Assembly (NCBI GenBank): GCA_023014365.1
Contig: JAEBUN010000024.1
Location: 682,001-746,000, forward strand
Length of the DNA stretch: 64,000 bases
Source: Lepiota brunneoincarnata
Lineage: Eukaryota; Basidiomycota; Agaricomycetes; Agaricales; Agaricaceae
Reading direction: 5' to 3'
The translations under genes were made by a program, and so were the position numbers. Each line of letters begins with the position of its first letter. Position 1 is the stretch's first letter. The notes under the pieces are model-generated. The model did not search any database, was not told where the DNA came from, and saw nothing but the letters and a program-made list of their open reading frames with translations. This document shows, piece after piece, positions 11,871 through 22,959 of the stretch.

Positions 11871-14800
11871 AATATGCCAGAAACAATATATATATTGAAG
11901 ATCAACTAGTCAAAGTTCCATTCTTTTGGCTCCCACTCTTTTGCATCTATTTTTCCATCTAGAATTCCAGTTTTATAACCATCCTTTGTGATTTGAAGAG
12001 CTGTAAAAGTGGAACCTTCGAGTGAATTGCAGGGAAGGGTATCAGTGTGCTTGCCACTAGAAAAAGCCCTTTCAGAGGATACTGAGGATCCTGCAATAGC
12101 TAAATAATCTCCAGCTATAGCCCCTAGAGTTGGGTACTTGTTATGGTTGATCTAAATGCAAAATCAAAAAATAATCAAGGGTGATATATAAACACAACTT
12201 ACACCCCACCAGGCTATAACATCCTCTACTGGTTCAATGCCAGCACCCAAGTACTCATCTAATTTGTGAAATATATCTTGAGTAAATGAAGAGGCCTGAG
12301 ATAGTCATTGGTGCATTGCCTGAGCCCATGCAGAAGTTCCCACTTCAACAGAAATATCTGATAAGGCCTGAGACTGAGTTTTGGGTTCTTTGTAATATGT
12401 CTTAAACTAAGCTTGGGTCAATAAAAACCTTAAAATAACTTGAGCACTATTACATACCACCTCTTGAAATCGAGTTTTTGCCATTTCAGAGTCAGAAAAA
12501 GTCCACTTTTCTTCAAAATACTCCATTTTGCAGCTTGGATCCAGCACTAATAAATTATTAGTACCAAGAAACAGCAAACAAATAAAATCATACCAAGTGG
12601 AATAAAATAAGCATCTGTGTCAACAAGGGTTGTATGCCATTTTGTGAGCTTATCTATTCCTGCCTGAATACCATCCTTGACTGGTGCATATTGTGAGTGA
12701 AGTTTAAACTGCTTCTATTTTTCAATCACATCCTCAAGCTCAGGAAGAGCATGAGCAATAGATGAATGGGTAGCAGATGAAAGTGTTGATTGGACACTAG
12801 CAGGAACCTAGTGGAAATTAATAGGCTGTTATGTGAGCAGTGTAGACAATACTCACAGCTAGAACATCTTTCATAAGTTTAAGAAGCTTCCACTCCTCCT
12901 CAACCAAATGATAGTCAAGATATGTCTTGCCTTTCAATTTAGGAACAACTCCAGAGTCATCTGCATTCTTAATGAACTTCTGAACTCCCTATTTAAAAAT
13001 TAGTCCAGTATTCAAAACTAATCTGAGAAAGAACATACCTTCTTTAGCAGAAGAAACCGTTCAAGAAGGTGATACATTGAACTCCAATGAGTATGAACCC
13101 ATTTGATAAGCTCAAGCTCAGGTACTGACTCCTCAACACAGCAAACTGCAAAGTACTTCTTTGCCTGAGGTGATAAGCAGACCTACAAAAATATACACAA
13201 CTGTCAATTAATACTCAATATTTTGGAGAAAAGTGAAATACCTGAGTGATAAATGCCAATACTTTTCCAAGAACATCTCCTGCATCAAATGGAATAGCTT
13301 CATCAATATCTTCATCATCTTGGATATTACCAAGCTTATCCCAATCTACCTCATCCTCATTAGTTGAAGCTGATTTAGTTGTGAACTGAGTAGGACAGAT
13401 GGCTTCAATAAAAGCCTTAGCACCAAGGTGGATGGTATGTTCAATACATCTTGGATTTTTGAAAAGTGAGAACAAAATATGGACTAAGTTGAAGATTACT
13501 CACCTAACACAATGCTCATGAGCTATCCAATTGTGTGAAGGTGTATTGAGTGTATGTTGAAGTACCTTGAGAGCCTTATCATTGGATGAAGCATTATCTG
13601 TGGTAATCCAACCAATCTACAAAAAGAATTAGTTGTTCATATTACAAATCATGAAAGAAGTATATAAAAAACCTTAGATTGGATTTTATACTGATCAAAA
13701 ACACTGAGAACAACTGCAGCTAAATTTTCACCACCATGGTTTCCTTCAATCTCTGGAAAGCCAATCACATATGACTTGAGCTTCCAGATATGTGGTTGAT
13801 CAGGAGGGTTGGCAATATACTGGACAGTAACAGCAAGGAATGGTTTCATATCTTCAGAAGTCCAGCCATCAAATGTAGAGGAGATTTTTCCTGGTTGTTC
13901 CTAAAATAAAATCAGCATTAGAAGCATAAAAAGAGTTAAGACATACCTGAAGAATTTTTGATAGTTGATGAACCACAATTTTAGCCTTATACTTCACCTC
14001 CTCAGATATCTTTGAATGATGAGGGATGTCACTATCCTTTGTGGATGGCCACTGGTAGATAAGAAGTCTGCAAAATGATGGCTGATCTACAGCTGTAAAT
14101 GGCTAAAAGAATAGTTCATTACATACAATTCATCAAGAACAGAGATGGAATATTACCTGATCATCCTCAACAAGCCAATAAGTGAGATACTCAATGAGTC
14201 CTTCCTTTGTCCACTTTGCAGTTGGTATTACAAAAGTATCAAGTGTCTTCTGAGCAGCATTCCCATCATTATCAGTTGGTTTAAAGGCTCCAGACTTCTT
14301 AGCTTCAGCAATTGTGACAGAATGAGGCTCAAAACCATTCTCTTGAGCTTGTATCATGTAAAGATCACCATGTGTTTTCCAGTTTCTGATACAATAAATG
14401 ATAAATAAATATATTTCAGAGACAATACTACATACCACCCAATATGTTTGTGACAAGTTGTCACACTTCTGGTCATTCAGAAACTCTCATCTAGCTCCTG
14501 CCCTTTGTGTTTTGCAAGGTGACTGCAAAAACAGCACATGTTAGACATAACACAATATAGGAATAGATTTTCTTACCAGCAGATCTCACACCACCATCCC
14601 TTTGTCTGAACACCATCTTCCAGACATTCTTCCATCTGCCAACATGCATGAATGTCCTTGGTTTGTTCACTCTGACCACAATGAATATGTTTGCACTAAA
14701 ACAAGGAATATTAGTGTATAGATAACATATAAATGAATATGACTTACAGCAGGTATAGAGTCAGGATTGTCATCATCCTCTGTAAGATCCTCTGTCTTCT

Positions 14801-14984
14801 CATCCTCTTGGTCATTATTATCTTCTTCATCCTCTTCTCCATCACTCATGACAACAACTGGCTTCTTCTGAGAATGGCCAGACTCAGCAGTAGACTCTCC
14901 CCACTTCTGTTTTATTGGCCCTACAGGCATATATCAAAATCAGAGAGCCATGGAATTGGAGGGCCATGTACATAATATAGTAAA

Positions 14985-15570
14985 ATCACAGCAGGGGAGG
15001 GAGCCACATAGCAAAAATGAGGGGGAGGGAGCCATGTAGTGAAAATGAGGGAGAGGGAGCCACATAGTGAAAATGAGGAGAAGGAAACTGTAAGGGGACT
15101 ATACCCCCTTATGCAAGGTACGTCTAGGGGTCTGTGGTTGGGTATCCGTGCTCGGCCTCTCTAGCCGATGCCCGATGCCTAAGCCCGGCCTTGGCCTTCG
15201 GCCACCCCCATCCCCGAGTCTAACCCACGTGCGACTGACGTTGTTTGTATATTGTTTGCATACGTTATGTTCTAGTAGCTACGTAGTGTTTGGCTACCCG
15301 GTCTGTGCGCAGGCCCCTATGTATATAAGTAGTGTGGGTGTCGATTGTATTCACCACCCAAATATCAACTTGGTTCCAGTGCTCTTACTTCCCCTAACAG
15401 AAACCACATAGCAAAAATGAGGGGAAGGGAGCCACATAGCAAAAATGAGGAGGAGAGAGCCATATAGCAAAAATGAGGGAGAGGGAGCCACATAGCGAAA
15501 CAAGGGGGAGGGAGCCATGTAGTGAAACAAGGGGGAGGAAGCCATGTAGCAAAGATGGGAGGGAGGCCAG
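14985..15570. repeat. Minisatellite inside a hAT intron, split by a solo LTR
   Basis: Units of about 26-27 bp with the core GAGGGAGCCACATAGC and AAAATGA occur at 14,985-15,083 and again at 15,405-15,570. The interruption is the solo LTR at 15,089-15,399. The array lies between the acidic exon and the N-terminal exon of the transposase and is probably intronic. Confidence 0.85.
15089..15399 (+). mobile_element. Solo LTR, 311 bp (family S)
   Basis: It begins TGTAAGGGGACTATA and ends CCCCTAACA. The direct repeat GAAAC flanks it at 15,084-15,088 and 15,400-15,404. An equally long copy in the opposite orientation lies at 37,171-37,481 with its own target duplication. It contains ATGTATATAAG around 15,320-15,330, a likely TATA box. 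No internal region of this family is in the window. Confidence 0.93.
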
Positions 15571-16260
15571 ACAGTCCAATACATATTGTCAGCATAATAG
15601 ATATCAAAGTTCAGGGCATAGCAAAACATACCTTCATTATCACAAACAAGAGCCAGTTGAGTGGCTACCTCCTCTTTAGGAGGAACATCGGTCCATGCAT
15701 TAATTTACTAGCATTGAGAACATTAGTTTTACCTCCAGAGCAGCCAGCCCAGGGCCTTGAGGTGGGTGGATCCTCAACAGGAGGCACTGTAGGTGTTGCT
15801 CAGGTAAGAACATGAAAAAGCTAAATAAGTGAAAATAAACATACCTTTTTGAGCCATAAAAAAGGTTGTGAGGGTGGTCAGGCCAGGATCTGTGTCCCCT
15901 TGGGCCTTCTATGTTGGCTTCAGGACATGTTGACTTGGAATGCATTGACCTGCAACATGACATGCAGGTTGCTTGCCTTTAGGTCCAGGAGGTTCCATAG
16001 CTAGTTCCACACTCTTGATAGCAGGCTTGGCAGCATTTTTGGTGGGTTTGGTGAGGCAGTTGTCATCAGGAGGGAGAGGGTTGGCTTCAGAGCTGGGTGA
16101 GTGTACCCAATTGATTTTGGATGCATCCTTGAGGGAACTGTCCAGATTTAATGCACAGTTGTCACTTGCTGACATGATATGTGCAGGAACCATGGGTATT
16201 CAAAGGTGTTGACAGCGTGGGGGATGAAGGTGGAATGAAAATTTCAAGTCGAGCCTTTGT

Positions 16261-16641
16261 TGTTACCTGGGTTAGGGGTTCACTCTTGAGTAGCACAGCA
16301 TTTGACACAGGATGTCTATACAGACTTGGTCCTGTCCTACTAGGCATGACTTGGAGATGATGGAGCACTATAGTCTAGCCGGTTTAAGGGCAAAGAGGTA
16401 TAGGAAGTGAGAGCTTTATAACACTAAGATAAGGATACAAGGTAATGTACTGTATCCTTATATACTTCTAAGTGTGGCTGTACTCCTACTGTAATAGTCC
16501 AGACCAGAGTAACTATGAGTCAGTTAGAGATAAGGGACATGAGGCATACTAAATAGTCTTCTGATGCACTACTGAGGTTTTCATAGTGACATAGAATGTA
16601 ACTAAAAATAACTATCCGTCGGATAAGACTTCCTGATAACA
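16261..16641 (-). repeat. Gypsy-1 3' LTR
   Basis: Matches 25,122-25,511 along its length. On plus it starts TGTTACCTGGG and ends CTGATAACA. It retains the TATATAAG motif and the AACACTAAGATA word discussed for the 5' LTR. Confidence 0.93.
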
Positions 16642-16940
16642 TTAGGTCTGTTTCTAGAGTTGTTTTCCAGTACACTTGTTATTTTCCTTCTCTGGTATTT
16701 AGCTAGGTAATTTGGTTTGTAGTAAAAGTCGACTTGAGGTTGGTCATAAGTCTGGTCAAGGGGGAATGACAGAGAAAAGTGGGGGTAGGAGTTTCTTGTG
16801 GAGATCAAGTACGTGTTGTTTCTGGGATTTGGGTTGTCCTGGATAGAATAATGTCGTATAAGTCATCTGAAGTAGGAGCTTTCATATTCTATCTTCTGTT
16901 TGTGCTGATTTGGTGTTTCTTCCAGAAGGAACCACATGGT
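16642..16940 (-). repeat. Duplicated Gypsy-1 3' untranslated segment
   Basis: This segment repeats 17,732-18,036, the sequence between the extra ORF and the LTR. Both start TTAGGTCTGTTTCTAGAG and end at AGAAGGAACCACATGG. In between lie a truncated Gypsy-1 LTR piece (17,634-17,731) and a foreign LTR (16,941-17,633). Such a tandem partial duplication fits recombination between two related elements. Confidence 0.85.
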
Positions 16941-17633
16941 GTTATGATCCGTGCTCCTTCTGTATCCGAGATAACTGGAGAGGCCCTTCAATCACTCTAT
17001 CAAGGTGTCCGAGACGGTTGGCCTTATAGAGCTTAGTGATCGCGCTCATGAGATAACGAGGGAGACCCAGTTTAAGGCAAGAGAGGTAAACGACCACTGT
17101 TAACAAGTTAAAGCTTAGGGCTTTAATCTCTACTTGTACAGGCCTTATATACCTATGAGGTGCTATATACTCGTTATAGGTTACTTGGCTGTTCTACTGG
17201 TCGTCCGCAGTCCTGACCATGATGCACATCCTGGCTGATGGCATCCTAGTGTTATTTATATTACAATGAGTCAGTACTCTTGCTACTGCTGTGCGATGTT
17301 CCATCGCTTTCCTCTGACTCATAATCTTCTTCTCCCGATTGTATCTCCATGGAGTCCTCTCCGTTCTCGCTCTCCATTCTCTCAGTGCTTCCATCCGTAT
17401 CGGAGGTCGGGTCGGTTGATCCATGGTTATCTTCCTCGTCCTCGGGGTATTCCAATATATCCTCCAAGGTTATCTCCATTCCTGCTTCTCTCGCCAGGTC
17501 CTGCATGGCGGTGTAATATTCCCCTTCCTCGTCTTCGTATTCTTGTGCCTGTAGTTGGTCTGTAGTCTCCTGTACCCATCTTGTAAAGTCGAACAGTAGT
17601 TCTTGTTCCTCCCGGTCTGGACTGTTCATAACA
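16941..17633 (-). mobile_element. Solo LTR of another Gypsy family (LTR-2) containing an acidic ORF
   Basis: On minus the 693-bp segment starts TGTTATGAACAG and ends GATCATAACA, so its ends are inverted repeats of 8 bp. A 122-codon frame (17,629-17,261) starts at the fifth base of the LTR and encodes a very acidic protein (start MNSPDREEQELLFDFTRWVQ, later runs rich in Glu, Asp and Ser). I do not recognise the protein. It could be the end of a pol polyprotein that extends into the LTR. The flanks (GTTTA and CCATG in the minus reading) are not a target duplication. Confidence 0.8.
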
Positions 17634-17731
17634 TAAACTAAGAATAGTCCTTCTGATGTGCACTACTGATGGTTTCATAGTGACATAGGAATGTAAACTA
17701 AAAATAACTATCCTTCTGATAAGACTTCTGA
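17634..17731 (-). repeat. Truncated Gypsy-1 LTR (first 98 bp)
   Basis: This piece matches the start of the Gypsy-1 LTR as read on minus (TGTTATCAGAAG...). It is cut at the boundary with LTR-2. It follows the untranslated segment 17,732-18,036 exactly as the real 3' LTR follows 16,642-16,940. Confidence 0.85.
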
Positions 17732-18018
17732 TAACATTAGGTCTGTTTCTAGAGTTGTTTTCCATTACAACTTGTTAGTTTCCTTCTTCTGGGTATTTAG
17801 CTAGGTAATTTGGTTTGTAGTAGTCGACTTGAGGTTGGTCAGTAGAGTCTGGTCAAGGGGGAATGACAGGAGAAAAGGTGGGGGTAGGAGTTCTGTGGAG
17901 ATCAAGTACTGTGGTGGTTTCTGGGGATGGGGGTTGTCCTGGATAGAATATGTCGTATAGAAGTCATCTGAAGTAGGAGCTTTCAATTCTATCTTCTGTG
18001 GGGGCGATTTGGTTTTCT

Positions 18019-19224
18019 TCAGAAGGAACCACATGGTTCTCCTGTGATATTGGACTTGGCAACCTCATTGTAACATTCCTCATAGTAGTTGTTGTTGGTG
18101 AGGTCTATGTATTGATTGTGAGTGGAAGGAGTTGTCGTGGGACAGGCTGCTGAAGTTCGGGAGTAGGGGGTGTGTTGAGTCTTTCGAGCAGGACATTCGG
18201 TCTGTTTATGGCGCAGTTGGAAGATGGCACAATGGGGGCATCTATATTTGATGCAGTCGTAAGAGTAGTGCCCTAGGGCATATTGCTTGCACCCAAAACA
18301 GGCAAATTGGGGGCAATCCATGGCCCAGTGTCTGGTATGTCTGCATTGGATGCAGATTGATCTGTCAGTGGTTTGGGGGTTGGTTCGTGTGTGAACAGGA
18401 TTGGGGGAGTTCCAAATTGGGACATGGTTATTGGTGATGGTGTGGGTGGTGTTCCTAGTGGGGGTGAGATGTCTGAAAGGGTTTCTGAGATTGGCAGGCT
18501 TCTTTCCCTTATTGGGAGTGGGGGTGGTGATAGTGGTGGGGGTTGTCATGGCAGTGGTGGCGATGGTTGTGGTGGAGGGCTGTGAGGTATGTATCTCATC
18601 TCACTTGGGTAAGTTCTTTGACACCTCGGACATGAGGCTCAATCTTGAGTGGAGAAGTTGCTCAAGTGATTCTGCCCAGGCATGTTGCATATTGTATGCA
18701 GTAGTGAGAGCCTTAGTCTGTCATACGTGGTGGGTGTAGTCCGACCAGAGTTGTTGGTCATATTCTGAAATTGGAGAGTGTTCCAATTTATCCATAATGG
18801 TTCGGCTGGTTGCAGCCTCGTGCAAATCTCTGTCAGAAAGGTGATTTGGTCCATGTGGTTGTACTCCAGCTGTATGGAATCTAAGGGAGGTGGCTGGGGC
18901 GACTGTTGGTTCTGGGGTGGCATTGGGGTCGGGGGTCTCGTCTCTATTGGTGGTGTAGGCTGTGGTGAAGGTGTGAGAGGGGGTGTAGGGAGATGGGGCC
19001 AGTACAGGAGTTGTCTGAAGTGTTGTATGTTCAACCTTCTGGTCATTGATGATGATTATGGAGGAGGATGAGGAAGATGGAGAGGGTGTGGTAGAGTAAG
19101 GGGGAGTGGTTTGGGGATGAGTGAGGTCAAGGTTCATGGGCATCTTTTTAAGTACATTTGGTGTGAGAGCGAAGTTGTCTTTGGTAGGTTCTGGTGGGTT
19201 CCTGATCTTTCTTGGAAATTCCAT
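18019..19224 (-). CDS. Gypsy-1 third ORF: triple zinc-knuckle protein (two in-frame TGA)
   Basis: One frame of about 400 codons starts with ATG at 19,224, overlaps the last 77 bases of pol in another frame, and runs to 18,019. TGA codons at 18,721-18,723 and 18,601-18,603 interrupt it. Order: Pro/Ser/Thr-rich N-terminal half, a helical segment (AYNMQHAWAESLEQLLHSR), then three knuckles: CIQCRHTRHWAMDC (C-x2-C-x4-H-x4-C), CFGCKQYALGHYSYDC and CPHCAIFQLRHKQTEC (both C-x2-C-x6-H-x4-C). All twelve zinc ligands are kept. Zinc knuckles normally sit in gag; a separate downstream protein is unusual. It may be a second gag-like nucleic-acid-binding protein, which is inference. ORF boundaries are well defined, function is not. 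Confidence 0.75.
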
Positions 19225-22200
19225 GAGTTTCTTTATACTTGGTTAGGTATTCTTCAGTGTTTGTGTGGAGTGTTTCATCAGTGATCCATTCGTTCTCCAT
19301 GTGGGAGTATCCTTTCCATTTGATGTAGTATTGGAGTTTTCTGTGATATCAGTGGTGATTAAGAATAGCTTCTATTTCGTATTCTTCTTCTTCATTGATG
19401 ATGTCTGGTGGTGGTGGAGTCGGATGAGATCCGTATGCTTCTGTTTCAGTATATGGGGTTAGAAGATTTTGGTGGAATACCAGGTGTATCTTCCATTTGA
19501 TTGGAAGTTTTAATTTGTATGTCAGTGGTGATAAGACTTCTGAGATAAGGAAAGGTCCTAGTCGTTTTGGGGATATTTTGTTGGAGATGAAGGGGAGTTT
19601 GAGGTTCTTGACTTCTAGCCATACTTTTTGATGTGTTTCAAGGGGTTTGACAGTTCTTCTGGTTCTTTGTTTCATAATATTGGCAGAGAGTTGGTGTGCC
19701 ACATGTGCTTCTTTTCTGGCATCATCAAGGAGCCTGATGTGTTTGTCTACTGATGGAAAGTTTGATGTTTCCATTACTGTGGGTATCGGCAGAGGGTTGT
19801 ATCCCATGATTAGTTTGAATGGGGATTTCTGCCTTGAGGCATGTATTCTGGAGTTGTGTGCAAACTTGGCAATAGGGAGGGTTTCTGACCAATCAAGGGG
19901 ATTCCTGGTGCAGTATATGGCAAGGTAGGTTTCGATTTCCTGGTTGTATTGTTTGGTGGAACCATCTGTCTGGGGGTAGTATGTGGTTGAGAATGCTTGT
20001 TGGATGTTTAGGCATTTGGCTAGTTCTTGGAGGGAGTTGGTGGCAAATCTGGGGTCTTGATCTGATATGATTTTGTTGGGTAGTCCAAATCTAGTGAAGA
20101 CTTTTTCTATTAATAGTCATCTGATGTCATTGGCATTTGATCAATCTGAGGTTAGGATGAAAATTACCCCCTTCATAAGGCCATGGTCCACCACAGACAA
20201 TATCGCATTATGGCTGGTGCTAGGTGGTAGACCAGTGATAAGATCCCATGAGATTTGAGCAAATGGGCATTTGGAAGATGATGGTGGGATCAGTTGAGTC
20301 AGTGCATGATCCAGTCTGCATATGATTTTGTGTTGCTGGCATTCTGGACAGCCTTTGACATAATTCTTTATGAACATCAACATTTCTGGCCAATATACCT
20401 CTTTCTTGGTGAGGTGGTATGTTTCCTGTTCTCCAGGGTGACCATGTGTAGGGTGGTCGTGATATCTTGCAATGACATTGTGTCTAAGTTGGAGGTCTTC
20501 TGGAATGATGACACATTCTTGGAATGTGAGGAGTGGACCATTTGAGGTTGGGACCATTCCGAAGTCTTTATCAGCAGCGTTAGGGTGGGTTTCCTTCAGG
20601 AGTTTGAATGCTTTGGTGGTTCTAGCATCATATTTGGGTGATTCCATGATTCTTTCTTGGAGTTCCATATCGACAGTGGCAATAAAGAGGTGTTCTGGGA
20701 GCACTGTGATCAAGTTTTGATCTTCTATGTTGGCTGTGGCGATAAAGAGGTTGTTTGGAAGCATGGTGACATCTTTGTTATCGTTATCCTCATCAGGGAT
20801 GTGGTCTGGGCATCTTGATAGAGCATCTGGTGCAGGAATCTTTGATCCTGGGACGTGTTCCAATTTGAAGTTGTAGTTGGCAAGGGTCTGGACCCATTGT
20901 GCTTGTCGGCAATTGATTTTCTGGGGTTTATGCCAGTATGTGAGGTTTTGGTGGTCCATTCTGATACAAACAGTATGGGGGCTGCCAAGGAGGTAGTGGC
21001 ACCATTCTTCAAGGGCTTGGATAATAGCAAGGAGTTACCTATCATAGATGTTGTAGTTGCATTCCACTGGTCAGAATGTCTTTGAATAGAATGATATGGG
21101 TTTCTGTATTCTGTTGATATTGTGTTGGTACAGGACAGCTCCTGATACGAATTTGGAAGCATCAGCTTCTATTTTGAAGGATTTTGTGGAGTTGGGCATG
21201 AGGAGCACCAGTTCCTTTAAGAATTCATTCTTGAGCATTTCAAATGCTTTTTGTTGTTCTTCTTTCCATTCAAATTTGTTTGATTTGGATAGGAGTTGGT
21301 TAAGGGGTTTGGTGTGGTGGGAGTAGTTGTGGATGAACTTCTGGTAGAAGTTACAGAATCTGATGAATTTCTGAATGTGTCGGACTGTTTTCGGCACTGG
21401 CCAGTCTTCTATTCCCTTGAGTTTTCTGGGATCCATTTTGATTTCATCAGATGTGATGATCATGCCGAGATATTCAAGTTATTGTTTGTTGAACTTGCAT
21501 TTCTCCATTTTGAGGTAGAGGTCATTTTCCTGCAGTATTTGCAGTACCTTTTCCATAAGTTGGTCAGTTTCTTCTTGGGTTTTACCATAGATTAGGATAT
21601 CATCCATATAGATGATGATTCCTCCTTTCTCCATTATTTCGGAGAATAGTGTGTCCATCATGTGTTGGAATGTTGTGGGACTGTTGCAAAGTCCGAAAAA
21701 CATTACAGTTGGTTCAAAAAGACCCATAGGAGTCTTGTTGAATGCTGCTTTCCATTGATTGCCATCTTTGATTCTGACATTATTGTATCCTAGGCAGATG
21801 TCGAGCTTAGTGAAGTACTTAGCTCCTTTGAGTTTATCCATGATAGAGGAAATCATGGGGATTGGGTAGGCATTTTTGATGGTGTGATCATTTAGATAAC
21901 AATAGTCTTGGCAGGGTCAGAGGTCTCCTCCTTTCTTGGCAACAAAAAAGAATGGTGATACCATAGGGGATTTTGAGGGGCAGATGTATCCTTTTCAGAG
22001 GTTTTCATCTATAAATTCTTTTAGTGCTTTTTCTTCGGCAGGTGCCACTTGATAAGGTTTCATTGATTTTGCTTCAAATGTTGGTTTTAATTTGATTTCA
22101 TGATTGAACATTCTTGATGGTGGAAATTGTTCAGATGCTTTCTTGTTGAATATTTTAGCCCATCAGGCAAGTCTCCGAGGAATCTCAGGTGATTCCTTGT

Positions 22201-22916
22201 TCAATTCTGGTTGTTTTCCCTTTTGGTTTGCCAATTTCGTTGGGTTATGTTGTTCATTGTGGAGTGTTGTGGCATGTGTTGCTTTGGCTTTTACTTCTAA
22301 TGGGGTTAGAAGCATTGGGTTCATTTCTCTTTCTAACGAGAAGATGTCAAGATCAACATTTGACAGGTTGACGTATTCTTTGGGGTTGTCCTCAGGTTGA
22401 GAGGTTTTTCCAGCCATTATGTCCATGGCAATGGAATTGAGTTTGACGGGTCATTGTAGGATTCTGAGGAGTTTTGAGAAGTCTTTGTGATCAATTTGGG
22501 GTTTCCAAGAGAATGTCTTGGTTTTCCAGTTGATGTCAGGATTATATTGTTCCAACCAGGGAAATCTGATGATGAGATCCTTTTCACCAGTATTTGTGAT
22601 ATACACTTCTAGCGTGCAATCTCTTCCATCAATGATGGTTTTGATTTTGATGTATTCATGGATCTTGCCATGTCAATTGTCAGTTCCATCAACATTGCTG
22701 AGGGGAATTGGTTGGTCCAGCCATTTGGTTTGATAACCATGTCGTTCAACAACTTTGTGGGATATGAAATTCCCTTGGGCTCCTGAGTCTATCAGGGCAG
22801 TGATGGCCATGGGTTTTGATGTCTGTTCACTCCAAATCTTGATGGGTAAGAAAAGGGATCGTTTATTCAGGGATAGTCATAATTGTACAGAGTTTATCAA
22901 GAAAATGTCCTTCTGA
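19148..22916 (-). pseudogene. Gypsy-1 pol (protease, RT, RNase H, integrase, chromodomain)
   Basis: A single frame carries protease ALIDSGAQGNFI (22,820-22,785), reverse transcriptase with YMDDILIYG (about 21,615-21,590), RNase H with KIEADASKFVSGAVLY, and the integrase zinc finger (H-x3-H type ...GCPECQQH). The integrase core has SWDLITGL and SDQDPRF. The C-terminal chromodomain reads YEIEAILNHH..IKWKGYSHMENEWI (19,390-19,280). The residue 35 positions after the second integrase Asp is Lys (AAA) instead of the catalytic Glu. TGA/TAA codons interrupt at several places, including one within the chromodomain. No frameshift is seen. It lies in a different frame from gag and is probably inactive. 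Confidence 0.9.
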
Positions 22917-22959
22917 GTTCTGGAACATGCAGGGGCACATCAATCAACAGCATTCCTTT

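Larger units (their letters stand above)
11906..16193 (-). pseudogene. hAT transposase, multi-exon, two in-frame stops
   Basis: Exons separated by short introns encode, from the 5' end: a Ser/Pro-rich N-terminus (MSASDNCALNLDSS near 16,175), an acidic segment (14,930-14,760), a cysteine/histidine region resembling a BED finger (about 14,570-14,430), then the RNase-H-like core. The core shows STFDGWTSEDMKPFLAV (13,900-13,840) and ITTDNASSNDKAL (13,615-13,575), each with a conserved Asp. It continues with CIEHTIHLGAKAF and the C-terminal dimerisation region WWGINHNKYPTLGAIAGDYL...SSERAFS (12,230-12,040), ending at a TAG at 11,906. Stops interrupt near 12,712 (TAG) and 12,304 (TGA). Exon edges are approximate. 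The element should no longer move by itself. Confidence 0.85.

Noticed and set aside
13160..16200. Plus-strand ORFs across the hAT gene (for example 14,145-14,408 and 14,733-14,975)
   Set aside because: They are antisense shadows of transposase exons and introns.
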